Counted from the first letter of the stretch, positions 46,936 to 60,412 are shown. The stretch is DNA of 64,000 nt from Straminergon stramineum (GCA_963920665.1 OY987269.1:3164501-3228500), one strand, 5' to 3'. Notes: generated by a model not told the origin, from the sequence alone. Made by a program: numbers and translations.

Positions 46936-47179
46936 AAGGCCATATTCATTATATTGAGACGTTTCGCAGTCTCAATTTATCCTTGACTTGAGGATAAAAC
47001 TTTACTGATATTTTTTTATATATACGTAACAACATCAACTTTTAAAATTTTATTATAGGATCACTATTTGAGCATTATTTATTTTTGGTTTCAATTATTA
47101 TTTTTTTAAATGAATTTTTTAATAACTAGTGTTCTATCTCAAAATCTGCGAAAAGTCTCAATATAATGAATATGGCCTT
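46936..47179. mobile_element. 244-bp MITE with 34-bp terminal inverted repeats
   Basis: The arms at 46936-46969 and 47146-47179 agree at 33 of 34 positions; the sequence begins AAGGCCATATTCATTATATT. TAAT flanks both sides (46932-46935, 47180-47183) and may be the target duplication. The interior is AT-rich and non-coding. The superfamily is not clear from the ends. Confidence 0.8.
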
Positions 47180-47183
47180 TAAT

Positions 47184-49432
47184 CACCATTTTAGCATTCA
47201 ATATAATACATATCTATTTTATTAACTTTTCTACTCAAGTTGTTCATACAAGTTGGTTGCACCGTGCAATGCATTTGATTGAAGTTAAGCTATTAAATAC
47301 TCATCATTTGTTTGTTTGCATGGACTTGGCCAATTATTTCTTAACCTCGATTCTCTACTTGTCTAACATCATGGTCAAAAAAACAAGGAATATTGAGATG
47401 CAACAAATACTAAATACAAGAAAAATGTCCATTTAGCAACTAAAAAATTGCTAATGTAAGTAGATAGTTGAATAAAAAAAGGGTAGTTGATTCTACCACC
47501 TTCAAAGTTGAAGAGAGGAAAAGGCAATGAGGACTAAAACCAAGGTTTTTTGAATAGTCACCCCTACAAGAAAGACCACTCTTGTTCCTTATTTTGGAGG
47601 GAATGGTCCTAACTAACAAGGGGTGTAAGGTAGGAGGCTCTTGAACTATGCACTTCATGGGAAGCAAACCTTTGTGTGCAAATTAGTGTTGCAGAATAGG
47701 ACAAAATTTTATTGGTGGAGAGAGAAAAGTGGAAGCAGTGATTGGGGGATTTTTCCAATATTTTATGAGTGAAATAGAATTAAAAACAATATTTCAAAGT
47801 GATATGTCCATAGGTCACTATTCATGCCCATTAGCTACAACAATTACTAATCACATTAAGACTTTGAAGAGAACAATTGTGTCCAAAAACTAATTTACAC
47901 AGTGCTTTGCTTGTTCATGTCAATCATTAAAGTAAACACTTCCTACTAGAAAAGATAATCATTGCAATTCCTTCACAACACTTGTATTTAAGGCTAAGTT
48001 AATGAAGAATTGAATTACACACAAACTACCAATAATCTACGCTTATCACAATAACAATTGTCACCTCATCATAGTCCTTAAATGAAGCAAAAGCATTGAC
48101 ATTTATTATCTCAAAAAAGGATCATCCATTTCCAAGACCATGAGCATGCTTTCTGTCCCTTTAATAGGGTTGATTGAAAATGCCCCCCCCCCCCATTCAA
48201 GCCTCCTACCTTAGCATAAGGAAAACTTGATACAAACTCCTCATTGAGTACTACTAAATAAAAAAAAACTTGTCAAAAGCTCCTCAGGATGTAACTTACA
48301 AGAGAAGGAATTGGAAAGGTTACTCATGCAAAGGATCAGAGAATGCTAATATTAATAAAGATTATGATGCAATTAAACAACCAACTCCGCTAAGAGAGAC
48401 TACTGTATCCATGTAGCACTCAGTTGCTCCCTCTCTAGAAAGATCCTAATGCACACTTCTCCTCACTGCCTCACACGTAATATTAGTTCTTCTCATTACC
48501 TCACATGAAATGTCAATGCAAAGGCTCCTCTCCTTTGGTCCAGAGCCATAAACACTATCAGATATGTTCCACTAACAATATTCTCATGGACAGAGGTTTT
48601 GCTCGTCAGCGGCGGCATATTTATAACTGTGAGTTGACCTCAACCGAGTGCTGCCAAATTGTGCGCTCCATCCAAGACTACGATCGTCACCTTTTCAGTT
48701 TCTAGAACTAGGATTGGCACAGAATTCAGTTCCACCGAACCGAACGACCCAGAGTGAAGACGAAGGTGACAAACACCCTCTCCAATAGGCTCTCAAATGA
48801 TTGCTACCAGTTTCGTGGGACCCCGGCTACAGTGAAATAACTTTTGACGCACATGCTCAACCTTGAGTTCCCGCGTAATCCTGCACCTGAATAAGCTACA
48901 GTAAGCTTCTTCATCACGTAAGATTTTTCAAGCCGGCTTCTCCAAGCACTTAAGAGGCATTAGAGTCTACTAAGATTGGAGATTCTCAGCACCGCGTGTG
49001 AGATTTGAGGGAGTTTGACATACACGATCTAGAACGAGATCATTGAGTTCGGGCTCAAGAGTACAGCAATTTGAGTCAGCAACAATTAGTAACCGAGAGG
49101 GTGAATCTTCCCAATTCAGATAGACTAGAGTACAATACCAAATCGGATAATCATGAGTAAATCTAGTTACCAGGTTTGACAAAGATAGGAAAATAATTTT
49201 CTCAAAAGAACAGACCGATTGGAGATGTAGAATTCGTGAGAACAGGTTAAATGATCATCTCATGTAGAGGTGTTTTAGCTTCAAACCTATCGGTAGAGTC
49301 AAGTTTCAGTCCGAAGAAATCTGACCCTTCCAGCAAGACCTCAGTGAAAAAAATATTTCATAATGTGATCGTTTGATATATCTCAAGAAAATATTCCTCA
49401 ATTTCACAATACCTCAACAGAGGGAATTTTGG
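47184..49432. other. Intergenic, downstream of the UBC23/24-like gene
   Basis: AT-rich to about 48450, with a C run at about 48182-48194. The last kilobase before 49433 probably includes the 3' untranslated region of the minus-strand gene. No poly(A) signal was assigned. Confidence 0.45.
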
Positions 49433-52400
49433 TCATGACGATACGTCACATTCAACGCCAAGCCCCTTAAATGCTTCTTTGAGCTTCAACACGAGTTTGG
49501 TCAACATAAGTTTAAACCCAGCTGAACTTTTATCAGCTCCAACCAGTTCAGTGTCTGCTAATGTCGAGATATTTTTGTTCTCAACAAGCGAGCCAACCTG
49601 TACAGTGACCAGAGCACAAATATGTTGGAACAATGAATAGGAAGACAGAAATTATGATCCAACGAACTAACAAGTATGAAATTGATGATGATCCAAAGAA
49701 CTGCAATTACATAGAAACAGGTTCTCGAGTCCAAGTAACAAAAAACCCCATTCCTGGATAGAACTATTGTTACCAGAACTAAGAAAAAGAAGGATATAAA
49801 TTGGACTGATGTATGCCAATTTTCAGCAGTGCACATGGTAGTGATGAACAAACTCATAGGTGCAAAAAAAAGCCTTACCGGTGCCCCTTGTAGGTAAGCC
49901 TCACACGACCTTAACAAACCAGGACCCTTCAGCAGAAAGTTTTGCCGAATAAGATCTTCAAAATGCTGCAACAGACCTCACTAAGTTAAAACACTACTAC
50001 TGAATAGATCAGGTTGGGTGGAAGATGTTATAGCATCAATACTTTTTCACTCATACTGATGAAAAGAACATGACGAGAAGTGCATGACAAAAGCCAGAAC
50101 TCAATGATTAGGGTAACGAGAATATTTACATCGGTAAGTTCAACCAGTTCTATCATTAGCTTCAGCTGAATATCTAATATGTTTCTTCAGTATGTTACCC
50201 AGAAACAAAGACAACCTAGATGAGAAGTTTACATACCATGGGTGGTCTTCGAATAAGGTACAGAATTGATTTGCAAGACAACAAGAAGGAATTTTCATTG
50301 TAGACAACAGAGTTCTTCTCCCCTTCCAATGTACCAACTTGTCGATCATAACCTGCTTCGTTGAAATAGGGCTTTGTATTCAGCACAAGGCCCTGAATTG
50401 ACACTAGGACCTGGAGAATACTTGATTCTTGAGGGTCCCAAACCTCGGTTCCCTTCCCTGACCACGTGTTGAGAAGACTAAGGCACACTTTCCCATTCTC
50501 GTAAAGATTTGGATTTAGTCTCAGACCTCCAGAGTGATAATAAGCTTGCTGCAAAATGATCATATACGTCTGAAATTGAGTCGCTTTACAAAAAAGACGC
50601 GTCTTCTGAAGGCAAATTGGAGAGCTGATGCACATCTTAAATCAAATTATAATCACAATAGCCAAACTTAGTATTGCAACTTCACAATCTACGCTTGTGC
50701 TGAATTCATTAATCCTGAAAGTTTATAAGAATCCTAAAAGTAAAAATTATGTAAGTAGAGAATTATGAGATGAAATGTCGAGAACGTACAGGAGGCGTAT
50801 GGGGATACTCAGGAGGCAGATATAGGTCGAAAACAAACAACCCATCGTGATAAGGAGTACCAGGTGCACCAAGTATGACAGCCCTCAATAGATCCATTCG
50901 CTCCTCGTAGATCCGCACGTATATTGTATCTGAATGAAGACGAAATTATTACAAAAGGTAAGAATTTTTTTTCACAGAAAAACATATTTTCCAAAAGTAT
51001 CGATGCACATCTCTACTCTAATTGAAAATCCCATAAACAAAAAGTCATCCAAGAGCGGTTCAGCCTAAGCTACATATTCGAAATGTGGTAAAAGTGCAAA
51101 TTACCCGGGAGGTTCTTTTCAAGAATACTCCATTCGCTTTGGATCTTCTTTGCCCATTTACGCTGATTTGCCTGCATCCGTACGAACAAGAACCTGTGAG
51201 ATGTTGTGATACAAAAGTTCCTCAAGATGTGGCGGCTTGTCTATCGAATTACCGTCCTCTCAACAAGTAAATACGTCAGCTGACCAGATCAGTACTCTCC
51301 AAATGTGAAATTACTATGACACGTAACTAGAACACCAACTTTTCATATGTAATGCCAATGACCTCCAGTTTCAAATTACTGAAGCAAGAATTTATCAACA
51401 CCTTCAGAAAATTAGCAGGATCAGAAAACAGAGGGAGCCTTTACCTGGGCAGTTTCACCAACATAATGGTGGTCAGATGGGTCAGACACTAGGTCGAAGT
51501 GCTTGAAGTTTGCAAACATTGGAACCCTCGTATCGGAGCCAGACACTGTTCTTGAATCTACATGAGATACTTTGTCTACTGTGGTATCTACTCCTGATTT
51601 AGAAAGCTTTGAAATGCTTGTATCTTCTAAGCCACCGCCAAGATCTGAATCAACTCGCTCGCCTGATGCAGCACGTCCATTAAAGTCATCCTTTGCAGTA
51701 GCTGCAGCATAAGAATAGTACACCACTCAGGCGAGTTCATAATGAACAATACTCTTCATGAATTATACGACGGTGAAGATCAAACGGTGTAAGCATGCAA
51801 ATATTCCATCAACGTCTCTTCAGATGATGAAAGACAAGTTCATCAACTATTCTACCTTGATTACCTTGTTCACCTGAGATAGTCCTCTCATCCGTTTCAT
51901 GAGTTACGATACCTACATTTTGCATCATGGCAATGTTAGTCTACTATATGACGCAACAGAGGAGAAAATGCATGCCAGACAATAACTAGCAATAAGAAAT
52001 AATAAAAATTAATTAAAAACAAACGACTGAAACACAAGTGACAATGAATAGATGCAATATGTGAGCCTAAGCTTGATTGAGGGAACGGACAGGTACTCCA
52101 ATACTATAATTTTCTTGAATGTAAAGATCCAAAGAGCTAAAAGGTGATTACTGGAACCTTACAATAAACCTAACAAACATTGGCGAGAATGATAAGCAGA
52201 AGTATGCATGCATCCTACCAGGAGGGGCTGTATCCCTTTTCCGTAGACGATCAACTACATAGCGAGAATCTCTTTCGGAACTTCCTGAATTAATATCACC
52301 AAGAATCTCTTCCAAACCATGTGTTGTACGTGCACAACCTTGAACATTACGATTATGCGGCGCATCCCTGTTATGGCCCCTAAGTCCAAGGAGACCATTA

Positions 52401-55400
52401 GCCATCCGAGAAACGAGTCCTATCGCTGCTGCAATCGGACCTCTGAATCGAGGAGGGTTCAAGTTGTCAGGATCATCATCCACAGTATCTTGTGCGAGCC
52501 TCGGATCCCTTCTCAGACCTTCCTCCTCGCTAAACTGTTCCAAACCGTCACCTAACTGCAAGAGCAATCAGGAATGAGAAAAAGAACATGTTGCTTAGAA
52601 GAAATTAAATTAAGGTTAAAACACCACTAAAAAGAGCAAGCCCCCCCCAAAGGATTTCAATAATTCTTTGAACTATGATGGGGCACAACTAGACATACTT
52701 CCTTGCAAATAATGATACTGATAACTCTAGCAACCGCTACATCGTGCAGCGCTTCTTGAAACAGGGATTTCCCACCCTACTAGCCGATAAGGACAATTGA
52801 GGATCCATCCATTCAAACAATTCAAAATCTTTTAAACAAAAAACAAGACAACCAGCAGAATTGAATAAAATCTTCCAAGTAGGGAAAATTTTCTTAAAAT
52901 ATTCAGCAGATACATTCAATGTTTAGTCTAGTTAATCCTACCTTACACACTTAACATTCACAACGCATAAGCTCTAATGAATCAATACCTCACGACCGCG
53001 CTGCTCAGCGGAGTCTACAGTTGTCCAGCTGCCAGCGTCATCACCATCATTCTCATCGTCGTCAAAAAGATCAGATGTGTGTGCAGATAACATATCATCC
53101 TCGTCTCGAGTAACTACAAATACTGCTTGTGGTCCAACCTGAGGGCATTCCACATAACTCAAGGGTATGTTTAACAAAAAAAATGAACGCTTGCAGTATA
53201 AAAACCTAATAGGAATAACAGATCACCTTTGTACTACAGAAACATTGAATTTGACGAAAGGAAACGTAAGAAGGAAGGGGAAGAAGAAACAGCCACAAAC
53301 CTTGGAAACCATATCATTTGCCCAATGGACCTCAATGTCCCCATCTTGCAGACCTATGATAATCCCAACCCATGATAAATCCAGAGATTTTGAGGCACGA
53401 CCCTCTGTCTTCATCTTCCGCGTCTGCAAATTTAAAGTCTGTCCTCCCTCTTTCTCAGAGGCATCTAAATCATGTTCCTCAGCATCTGCTTTGCAAACAT
53501 ATGATGTCTGTGAGGAGCAGAAATCACATCCCCAACAATTAAGAATGATACTCCTACGGATGTTATTGTCATCCCCTACATAACACTGCTTACTGCAAGC
53601 TGCCCACTGCAATAACAGACTCGCATGGTATATCTTTCTCACCATTATGAAGAGAAAGTTTCCCTTGCAACGAAATCAAAAGACATCAGATACATACCTT
53701 CTACACTTGATGCTTCGGATAAATCTGCTTGGGATTCAGAGACACCACAAGGTGCAGGAGAGAGACGAATGACAACATCTCCTAGACAGTACGCATAATC
53801 TGGATGTCCAATAAGCTCATACACGCTCACAGTTTCTTCGTCACCAAATTCCCGAAGCTCCTCAGGACGTGCAACAGGTTTCAGCCATCTAACCACTGCT
53901 GTGCGTTGCTTTGCATCAACGGTTTTCAAAATGCCTGAATACCATTATATTAGCATTTCTTGAGAAGCAGGAAAAAAAGCTTCATAATTGATCACATGTT
54001 AAACAGATACAGCTAAACACCAGGATCAGTGTCACTGAACGATGGTACTGCACGTGAGAGTTCCCTTACAAAACGAATAAAATTAATCACCAGAGTCACT
54101 GCAGCCACTCCAATAGAACTATCCTTGATATTGGTTTAGGAGCACAAGCCCAGAAGGCCCCTGAGAACTGGAGAGAATTGAAATTGGCAAAGACGCCGTC
54201 AGAGCTTCCAATGTTAGAAGATCTATGTTCATGCTACGTTAAGGTGTTAGAGTTGGCCCGAAGAAGAAGAGGATTTGGATCCGGGGATAGAAACCACTAC
54301 CCAGGAGTAGAGCGTTGGAAACCTATGATTCCCGCCATGCTTAATCTAGAAAAGAAAGAAAGAGCCAAATTGCATAACACAATTCCAAAATGACACCTTT
54401 ATCTTGAAATATAAACAAATAAAATTCTCACCTACACGACGCACTTCATTATCGAATTCATCTCCATCGGGGCCTTGCTCAAGCACAAACTGCTCTGGCC
54501 AAAAATCATGGTCGCCAAGGTGCTCAACTGGGACTAAAGAACAGGAATTAACTTGAGAAGATTTGCTGCCATCCTGCCATAATACATCCACACGTGTCCT
54601 GGTATTTACAACCAAGGCAGCCTTCTCCACATGCTTGTCCTTCCTTGATGCTTTCCTTTCTTTCTTCGTCACCTTCCTAAGCTTGTTTATCTTACGTTTA
54701 TTGGGAGCAATGATCTCGTCAGCCCCTCCATCTCTTACTTCATCGACTGTTCCATCTGCTTGGGGAGTCGGTCCAGCAGCAATCTCATCTGTACTTCCAG
54801 ATGGACCTTCCAACAAGGCAAGTTCTCCGTTCCGCAATTCCGGTGCGCCTGCTTCAGAAACAACATCTGACATTCCTCCAGCCTCTTCAACAGTAAACTT
54901 AAACCCTTGCGGAAGAAGGGCTCGGTCTCCAATTTGCCAGTTGGTATGAGTGAAAAACGTCATGGGTACAAGATCCCGGGGATCTTGCTCCTCCGAAGGA
55001 ACCGTGGAAGAGTGCAGGGCTGAAACAGCGATCCAGTACACGATCACCATACCTGCTCAACATTAAACACGTGTATTTAAACCTTACGACAGAAGGCCTC
55101 CAACAGATACAAAAATAAGAGAAACGCTCCAACAATAATAAACCCTCATCCTATCCCACCCACTCACCGGCTTCAACATCTACGACTGTCCCTTCCATTC
55201 GATTCGCTTTCCAGGAGCCCCGCAACCACTTTGCATTCTTGAAGAACCCTGAAGTAGCTGCCCGAACCCTCTGCCCAGGATAGTATGGCGATTCTGTGTC
55301 GTCCATTAAGCTTTCACTACTAGGAACGAGACGGCCTGGCTCCGCATGCTGAACTTTACACTTGCTTCCATCCTCAAATACCACCGTCACATTGTCCAAT

Positions 55401-57348
55401 ACTTCCTCCACCCGACCAAGCCAGTGACCGCGTATAACATTATCCCCAGGTGCTAATGCACGCACCTGCAAAATTTAGAGCAAAATATGAATTCCCCTGA
55501 AACAACCAGCATTTCATATACGCAGTAGGTCTTGTCTGCATTGAACAACAAAAATTGAACAAAAATGTCCCTGCTGATACCTACCTACTGAGTGAGTGCA
55601 ATACTTATACCTAAGCTACATAGCAGGAACCCTAACCATGAAGCTCTCATGAAGAAAAACCACAATGGTTCCAGATTCCAAATTCCAACCATCTAATCAG
55701 CAGGCTCCACCATGTCCAATTGGCTCTGCATCTAACACATAACTAATTTAATCTTCCCGCTTCATATCTTTGCACAAGGTAGGTGGAATGAATGCATATA
55801 CTGCTCTGTATAAATCTGCTGAAATAAATACAGCTGAACGTATCCCACTTCAATGATTCCAGCCGATACACCAGATCGCTCTCAGATTGCATCCTAAGTA
55901 GACCCTTTGTGAGTGACATATCCTCTTATATTGACCGATATTGTATACCACAGACGACTAAACCGAGATGTTGGCGGTAATATATGGATGGCAAAAAGTC
56001 CTGAAATCGTTGGAATAGGATAAACCTCGAATCAGCAACTACAGTAGATATTCTCTCGTGAAATAAACCCTAATTTTGAAACGGTTTGCAACAAGACGAT
56101 GGAGATGCTGCTCAACCTGCCACTCGAAATAAAGGAAATGACTAGGCAGACCTCAAACATAATGTGACAGAAGCAAAACTGCACATCAAAGCTACATGAA
56201 GTGGATTTTAGAAGATTAGAAGCACACTTTATAGATCGCTGACAAGAACACTTCCTGGATACTGGTCTCGGTAATACAGGTAAGGAGTCACTGAAAAGTT
56301 CAAGGAAAAGTTTTTTTCTAGAAGGTAGACTGGAGTCCGCAGGCCAGTTGAATAACCGACAAGATGTGAATAAACCAAGGTTCCACTGGAGCCAATTAGG
56401 GCCCTAGATATACTCTCATCACCTTCACCATGAGGTAGCTTAGCAACATACGTTTCCCATTTCCAACTGTACACTGATTCAAAATCTGCAGATCGAAACT
56501 AATGAATCCGAATCAGGATTAGAACTGTCCAGATAGTGGCTCGCTTGCAGATCTTGGTAGAACCCTCGCCTATCAAAGGGTAATGCAGAATCTAAACTGC
56601 AGAAATGAGCTACCACTGGAACACAATGAACCGACAGATCCGAATTCCATTTACAGAAGCAAAGAGATAAAGGCAGTGCTAAAGAGATAAGAACATGCAG
56701 TGTGTGCTTTACTTGCAGCTCGCGGGTTAGTTTGTACTACGTTACTCCCGGATGATAAAAACAGATAGAATTACGCAAACGCTGTTAGTAAAACACTCAA
56801 GAGCAGGGGAAAAACACAAAGTCATCAGACGACTTGCACAATAGTCGGCTCCCTGCAATCGTAGCTGCTATCCAGAAATGAAGGGACACAATTTAAATGA
56901 GAGAACAAAATAAAAGTACACGTACTCGGCGAAGCAGCCGGCTGTCGATATCCTTCACAATTTCCTTGTTGGAAATCTCCAGATCAACCGACATATCGAC
57001 ATCGATCACCGTCCCGGTCTGCCCTAAAGGATCGGACGCCATAGCCACAATATCGCCATGCAGAAATGCCCTGTCCACGACCTGTAAGTCCGACACGTTT
57101 TCCACCGACTCCTGAGGCGAATCAATCCACACAATGCGAGCGCAGCCTTCCGCCAGAGTGCGATCATGTTCTCCGTCCTCGTCGTCCTCGCTATCCGATG
57201 ATTCGGAATCCGAAGAGTCTCCTCCAACCCTGGTCACCATGCCAATCCGCCCGGGGTTCGACAAGTTCTGCACAACATCTTCCTGAAACAGCTGCACATC
57301 CGCCACTCGGTGTCCTTCGGGATCAGCATCCGGGGTCCTACTATCCAT
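49433..57348 (-). CDS. UBC23/UBC24 (PHO2)-like E2/E3 hybrid ubiquitin-conjugating enzyme
   Basis: Fourteen coding exons, each with GT-AG borders and compatible phases: 57348-56926, 55465-55168, 55052-54432, 53934-53698, 53485-53301, 53138-52989, 52555-52219, 51912-51865, 51701-51445, 51171-51105, 50929-50790, 50548-50237, 49965-49879, 49597-49433. They encode about 1108 residues, close to Arabidopsis UBC23 and longer than PHO2. The N-terminal half has SH3-like repeats of the UBE2O class (GDNVIRGHWLGRVEEV, WLKPVARPEELREFGDEE, LSWVGIIIGLQDGDIEVHWA), an acidic Ser/Asp stretch at 44-62 and a basic stretch at about 358-381. The E2 fold starts near residue 853 (KWAKKIQSEWSILEKNLP) and has its catalytic Cys at 943 (LNPNLYENGKVCLSLLNTW); the usual HPN is NPN, as is normal in this family. 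Plant PHO2 ubiquitinates PHO1 and PHT1 phosphate transporters; whether this copy does so is inferred. The exon 4/5 junction is the least certain. Confidence 0.92.
50237..51171 (-). other. Exons 10-12: E2 catalytic core of the UBC23/24-like gene
   Basis: Exon 10 encodes ANQRKWAKKIQSEWSILEKN, exon 11 VRIYEERMDLLRAVILGAPG and LPPEYPHTPP, and exon 12 the active-site block with Cys943 followed by VLVSIQGLVLNTKPYFNEAG. All conserved E2 core elements are intact, so the gene appears functional. Confidence 0.9.
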
Positions 57349-58480
57349 CTCGCCACCTCCACCGTTAAATCGGAAAAACCCCAACACTGGCTAGTTCCGT
57401 CTCCACCAAAACCTAAATCGAAAAAACAAAAAGGCGCTACGCAATTTCTGCCACCAAGAAGCGCATCACTTCCAATTGAGCCCTCCACATTTCCTGGCAA
57501 TCACGTAGATGAAAGCATCATACTCGATACTGAAGGCAGAGACGACAGCGTAGAGCGTTGGATACTCTTCATCGCTTGTGTATCCCGATGACAAGAGGAT
57601 AGACAGATTAAGGGAGAAAACTTCTCATTCATTCGTTTGTACTACATAAGGACACATCCTGCTTCATACTTAATAGAACAAAGAGTAAAACCAATCCACC
57701 GCAAACTGCAACCGCACCGGTCGAGCAATCTATCTATGATAAGCAGAGAATCTAGACCAAAGGTGAAAGCTGAACATGGTTTAGGGTTTAGCGTTGACAG
57801 GTCAATCAACCCTCTGTAATGACACACTCTGCAAATGGGAAATTCCTTGCAAATTTCATGTTGTTTACTCATCTGATTGGACAAATTCCACATCTTAAGT
57901 TGTGAACACATGCGCCAGGAGACTAATTGTCCCCGCATAGTGTCATTACAGAAGGTTGAGTGTAAAAATTCAAATTGCGTGTAAGAAGCGCTATGGCTTG
58001 GAATGAAGTAGACGGAAACCTATATTTGCGAGGCCACGAGAGAATCTTCATCCCTCAAGAAAATAATGTACGCCTTCTCGGGCCCATGCGATACACCATC
58101 CTTAATCTCACTCCCAATCAGACTCCGGAAATACGATATTGAATTGTAAACAACAATAGAGACGCAATAGAAAAGGAAGATTGAAACGCACCTCAGTGAA
58201 TCAAACTCAGCAATGGCTCACACGTGATCGATCATAGACACGCGCCCGCTCGGGAGCTCCACCCGATCAAGCATAGCTCGACGACGGTCAGGAGTTAGGG
58301 TTTGTCCAAAATGCAGAGCGCCAACTCAAAGCTCTAGAGTCTCACCTCGTTGCTAAGCATCACAACGAGCGCGACCGCAATCTCAACTTCACACCAGAAA
58401 AAAGGAACGTCGCGGTTACAGAAGGCCGCTTCTTCCAGCACTGCCAGTAACAAGAGAGCGTTAAACCTCCCGCACTCTGT
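57349..58480 (-). promoter_or_regulatory. Presumed 5' UTR with intron of the UBC23/24-like gene
   Basis: On the minus strand a strong donor CGAG/GTGAGA lies at 58346/58345 and a strong acceptor TTTTTGTTTTTTCGATTTAG ends at 57413, so a 933-bp leader intron would leave a 64-base leader segment before the ATG. Inside it are telo-box-like words (AAACCCTAA near 58295, TTTAGGGTTTAG near 57780) that are frequent in plant leader regions. A 98-codon ATG frame at 57938-57642 lies within the proposed intron and is probably not translated. No miR399-type target was seen. Confidence 0.45.
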
Positions 58481-58968
58481 GTAAATGGTTGTGGTCTTAG
58501 CGACACCGGGATCTTTGTCTGCAGCGAAATCTAGATGTGTCTACTCAGAAATTTGACTTCGGCAATCGCTTCACTCCAAGGAATTTTCAATTGCGCTCGC
58601 GAAGCTCGCTTTCAGAGGGGACAATCGGCGGGAGGTTTCGTGATGAAGGACTAACCTAAGAATACCGATGTGAAACAAAAGTAAGGAGAGCAGGAAGCAG
58701 AGATCACAGCTGTAGGAGAGGAGGAGGACAAGCTGCAACGTTTGCTGTTGATGTTGTTCCAGAAAATTCAATAAGCTTGAAGTACAGTAACTTGGAGAGG
58801 GTCCGGCTATGGCGTCGGGGCCATGCGTCTGTCTTGCTGCAAAGAGGCTTGTCCCTTGGAAGGCAAAGGGTTTCTGCTTGGGACCACGTTGTCTCTTGCT
58901 TCGTGGGAAGTGGGAACGCCACCTCACTTTGGTTGGAGGGTTTGGGGTTCCACCCTCCGCCCTCTGGG
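58481..58968. other. Upstream region of the UBC23/24-like gene
   Basis: G+C-richer than the flanks; probably promoter DNA. No second gene was recognised, although overlapping frames run on both strands at 58571-59071. Confidence 0.4.
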
Positions 58969-59375
58969 TAAGGTAGACCAGCCTATTATCACCCTGATTC
59001 GCAATCTGAGTATATTAAGATCAACTCCAGAAGGGGCATATATTTTTAAAAGGTCTGCTCATGTTGCATGAATCAAACCCAAGTGAAATTATAATTTTTC
59101 AATTAAAATTGTAATTTCTATAAATTTCTAAAGTGGTCTGCTTTGAAATTACAAAACTGCCACTAGACTAGATCGAATCATAAATGTCCTATCCTAAGCC
59201 TATAACCGTCAATCCATGTACCTATTAGCACATGAGTATCCACCAATCAAGTTGGAATTATTGTATTGAAATTGTCAGAAAAGTAAATGGATTTGGATGA
59301 GTTTTGTAGTGTAGATGGGGCCAAAAATAGGATGGCGGTTATAAGAAGTTGGCGGAAATGGGTTGGTATACCTTA
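58969..59375. mobile_element. MITE-like element, TAAGGTAG family
   Basis: 407 bp. The left end is TAAGGTAGACCAGCCTATTA and the reverse complement of the right end is TAAGGTATACCAACCCATTT. TA forms the outer bases at both ends. It is the closest relative of 1773-2172. It sits about 0.5 kb upstream of the proposed UBC23/24 leader. Confidence 0.7.
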
Positions 59376-60010
59376 GTGAAGCGGTGTGGCCTTAACCCTG
59401 GAGCACTCTAAAGTCCAAAAGTGGACAACAAACAGATTGAAATTGAAGTTTCATCCTCCTTACTCCTTGGATGAAAGTCATCCTAATTTGTGGAGATACT
59501 TCATCAAGTTGTTGTCCTATCTGAGGGTTGGTTTTGGTGTTATTAGAGTACATATTTTTCTAGAATTACATATGTGCAAGTATATCAAGTAGTTGACCAA
59601 GCCAAAATTGCAATGACTCTAGTTCAAAATGGGATTTGTGAAAATAATTTAATAGATTTTGAAAACACAAAAAATCACCATATGAAGAGATTCTCATTCC
59701 AAATCCATTCCATCAAATTGTACTAAAAAAAAGGATAATATTTTGCTTGTAATCGAATTTCAAAGGAATTTTAAGATTTCTTTTTTAAAATTTATAAAAA
59801 AATATATTGATGATAGCATTGGAGAATCTAACCATAAGGATGGAATCTATAATTCACAATCTACAACTTTTTTTTGAATGTCAATTCCAAAATATGCTTC
59901 CAAATAGCACTTTATGATGATTTTTCTCAAATTGTCAATTTGGGAGATGAATCTAGAAGTTCTAGAGTTAACTTACATAAAAAAAATTCCGAGAAGGGAT
60001 TTGTTAACTT
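59376..60010. repeat. AT-rich repeat, direct copy at 63.7 kb
   Basis: The segment at about 59660-59945 is directly repeated at about 63680-63968, sharing CAAATCCATTCCA, GATAATATTTTG, TTGGTGATAGCATTGG-like and AATCTAACCATA phrases. A TTAACCCTGG word at 59392 and TTAGGGGTTAA at 61969-61979 could be termini of a larger element, but they do not align well. Confidence 0.45.
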
Positions 60011-60412
60011 CTAGGGGAGGCAACCTATTTCTGACCACTTAAGCAAATACATGTATCTGCAAGGTAGTTTTTAAGACTAGGAAATTTTTCCATGTGCAAA
60101 AATAGAGTTCATAAGATTCCCATAATTTTCAGATTTTTATTTCTCAGAACAAAATTACTATGAATTTTTAGCTAAAGATTATGTTCCAACCCATATTGAC
60201 CATACATACCTTCCTATTTCCAACCAAGGGCTGGTTGCAAAATTTAACAAGGGTTGGTTGCAATATTGAGAGTATTGTAGCCAATCATAATGCACCACAA
60301 CTGCGCCAAGAATTGTTCCATCATTAATTATGTCAATCACCTCTTGATTGAAATTACTACACTTTACATTGCCATGATGGGGGGGTGATCAAGAATGGGT
60401 TGCCTCCCCTAG
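60011..60412. mobile_element. MITE-like element, TAAGGTAG family (CTAGGGGAGGCAACC variant)
   Basis: 402 bp. The arms are CTAGGGGAGGCAACCTATTT and, from the right end, CTAGGGGAGGCAACCCATTC, with the first 15 bases identical. CTAG at both edges leaves the exact target duplication ambiguous (TA is likely). The interior matches 36663-37059. Confidence 0.75.

Noticed and set aside
57642..57938. 98-codon ATG frame upstream of the UBC23/24-like gene
   Set aside because: It falls within a proposed leader intron and resembles nothing known.
57349..58480. miR399 target sites
   Set aside because: No stretch resembling the complement of miR399 was found by eye.
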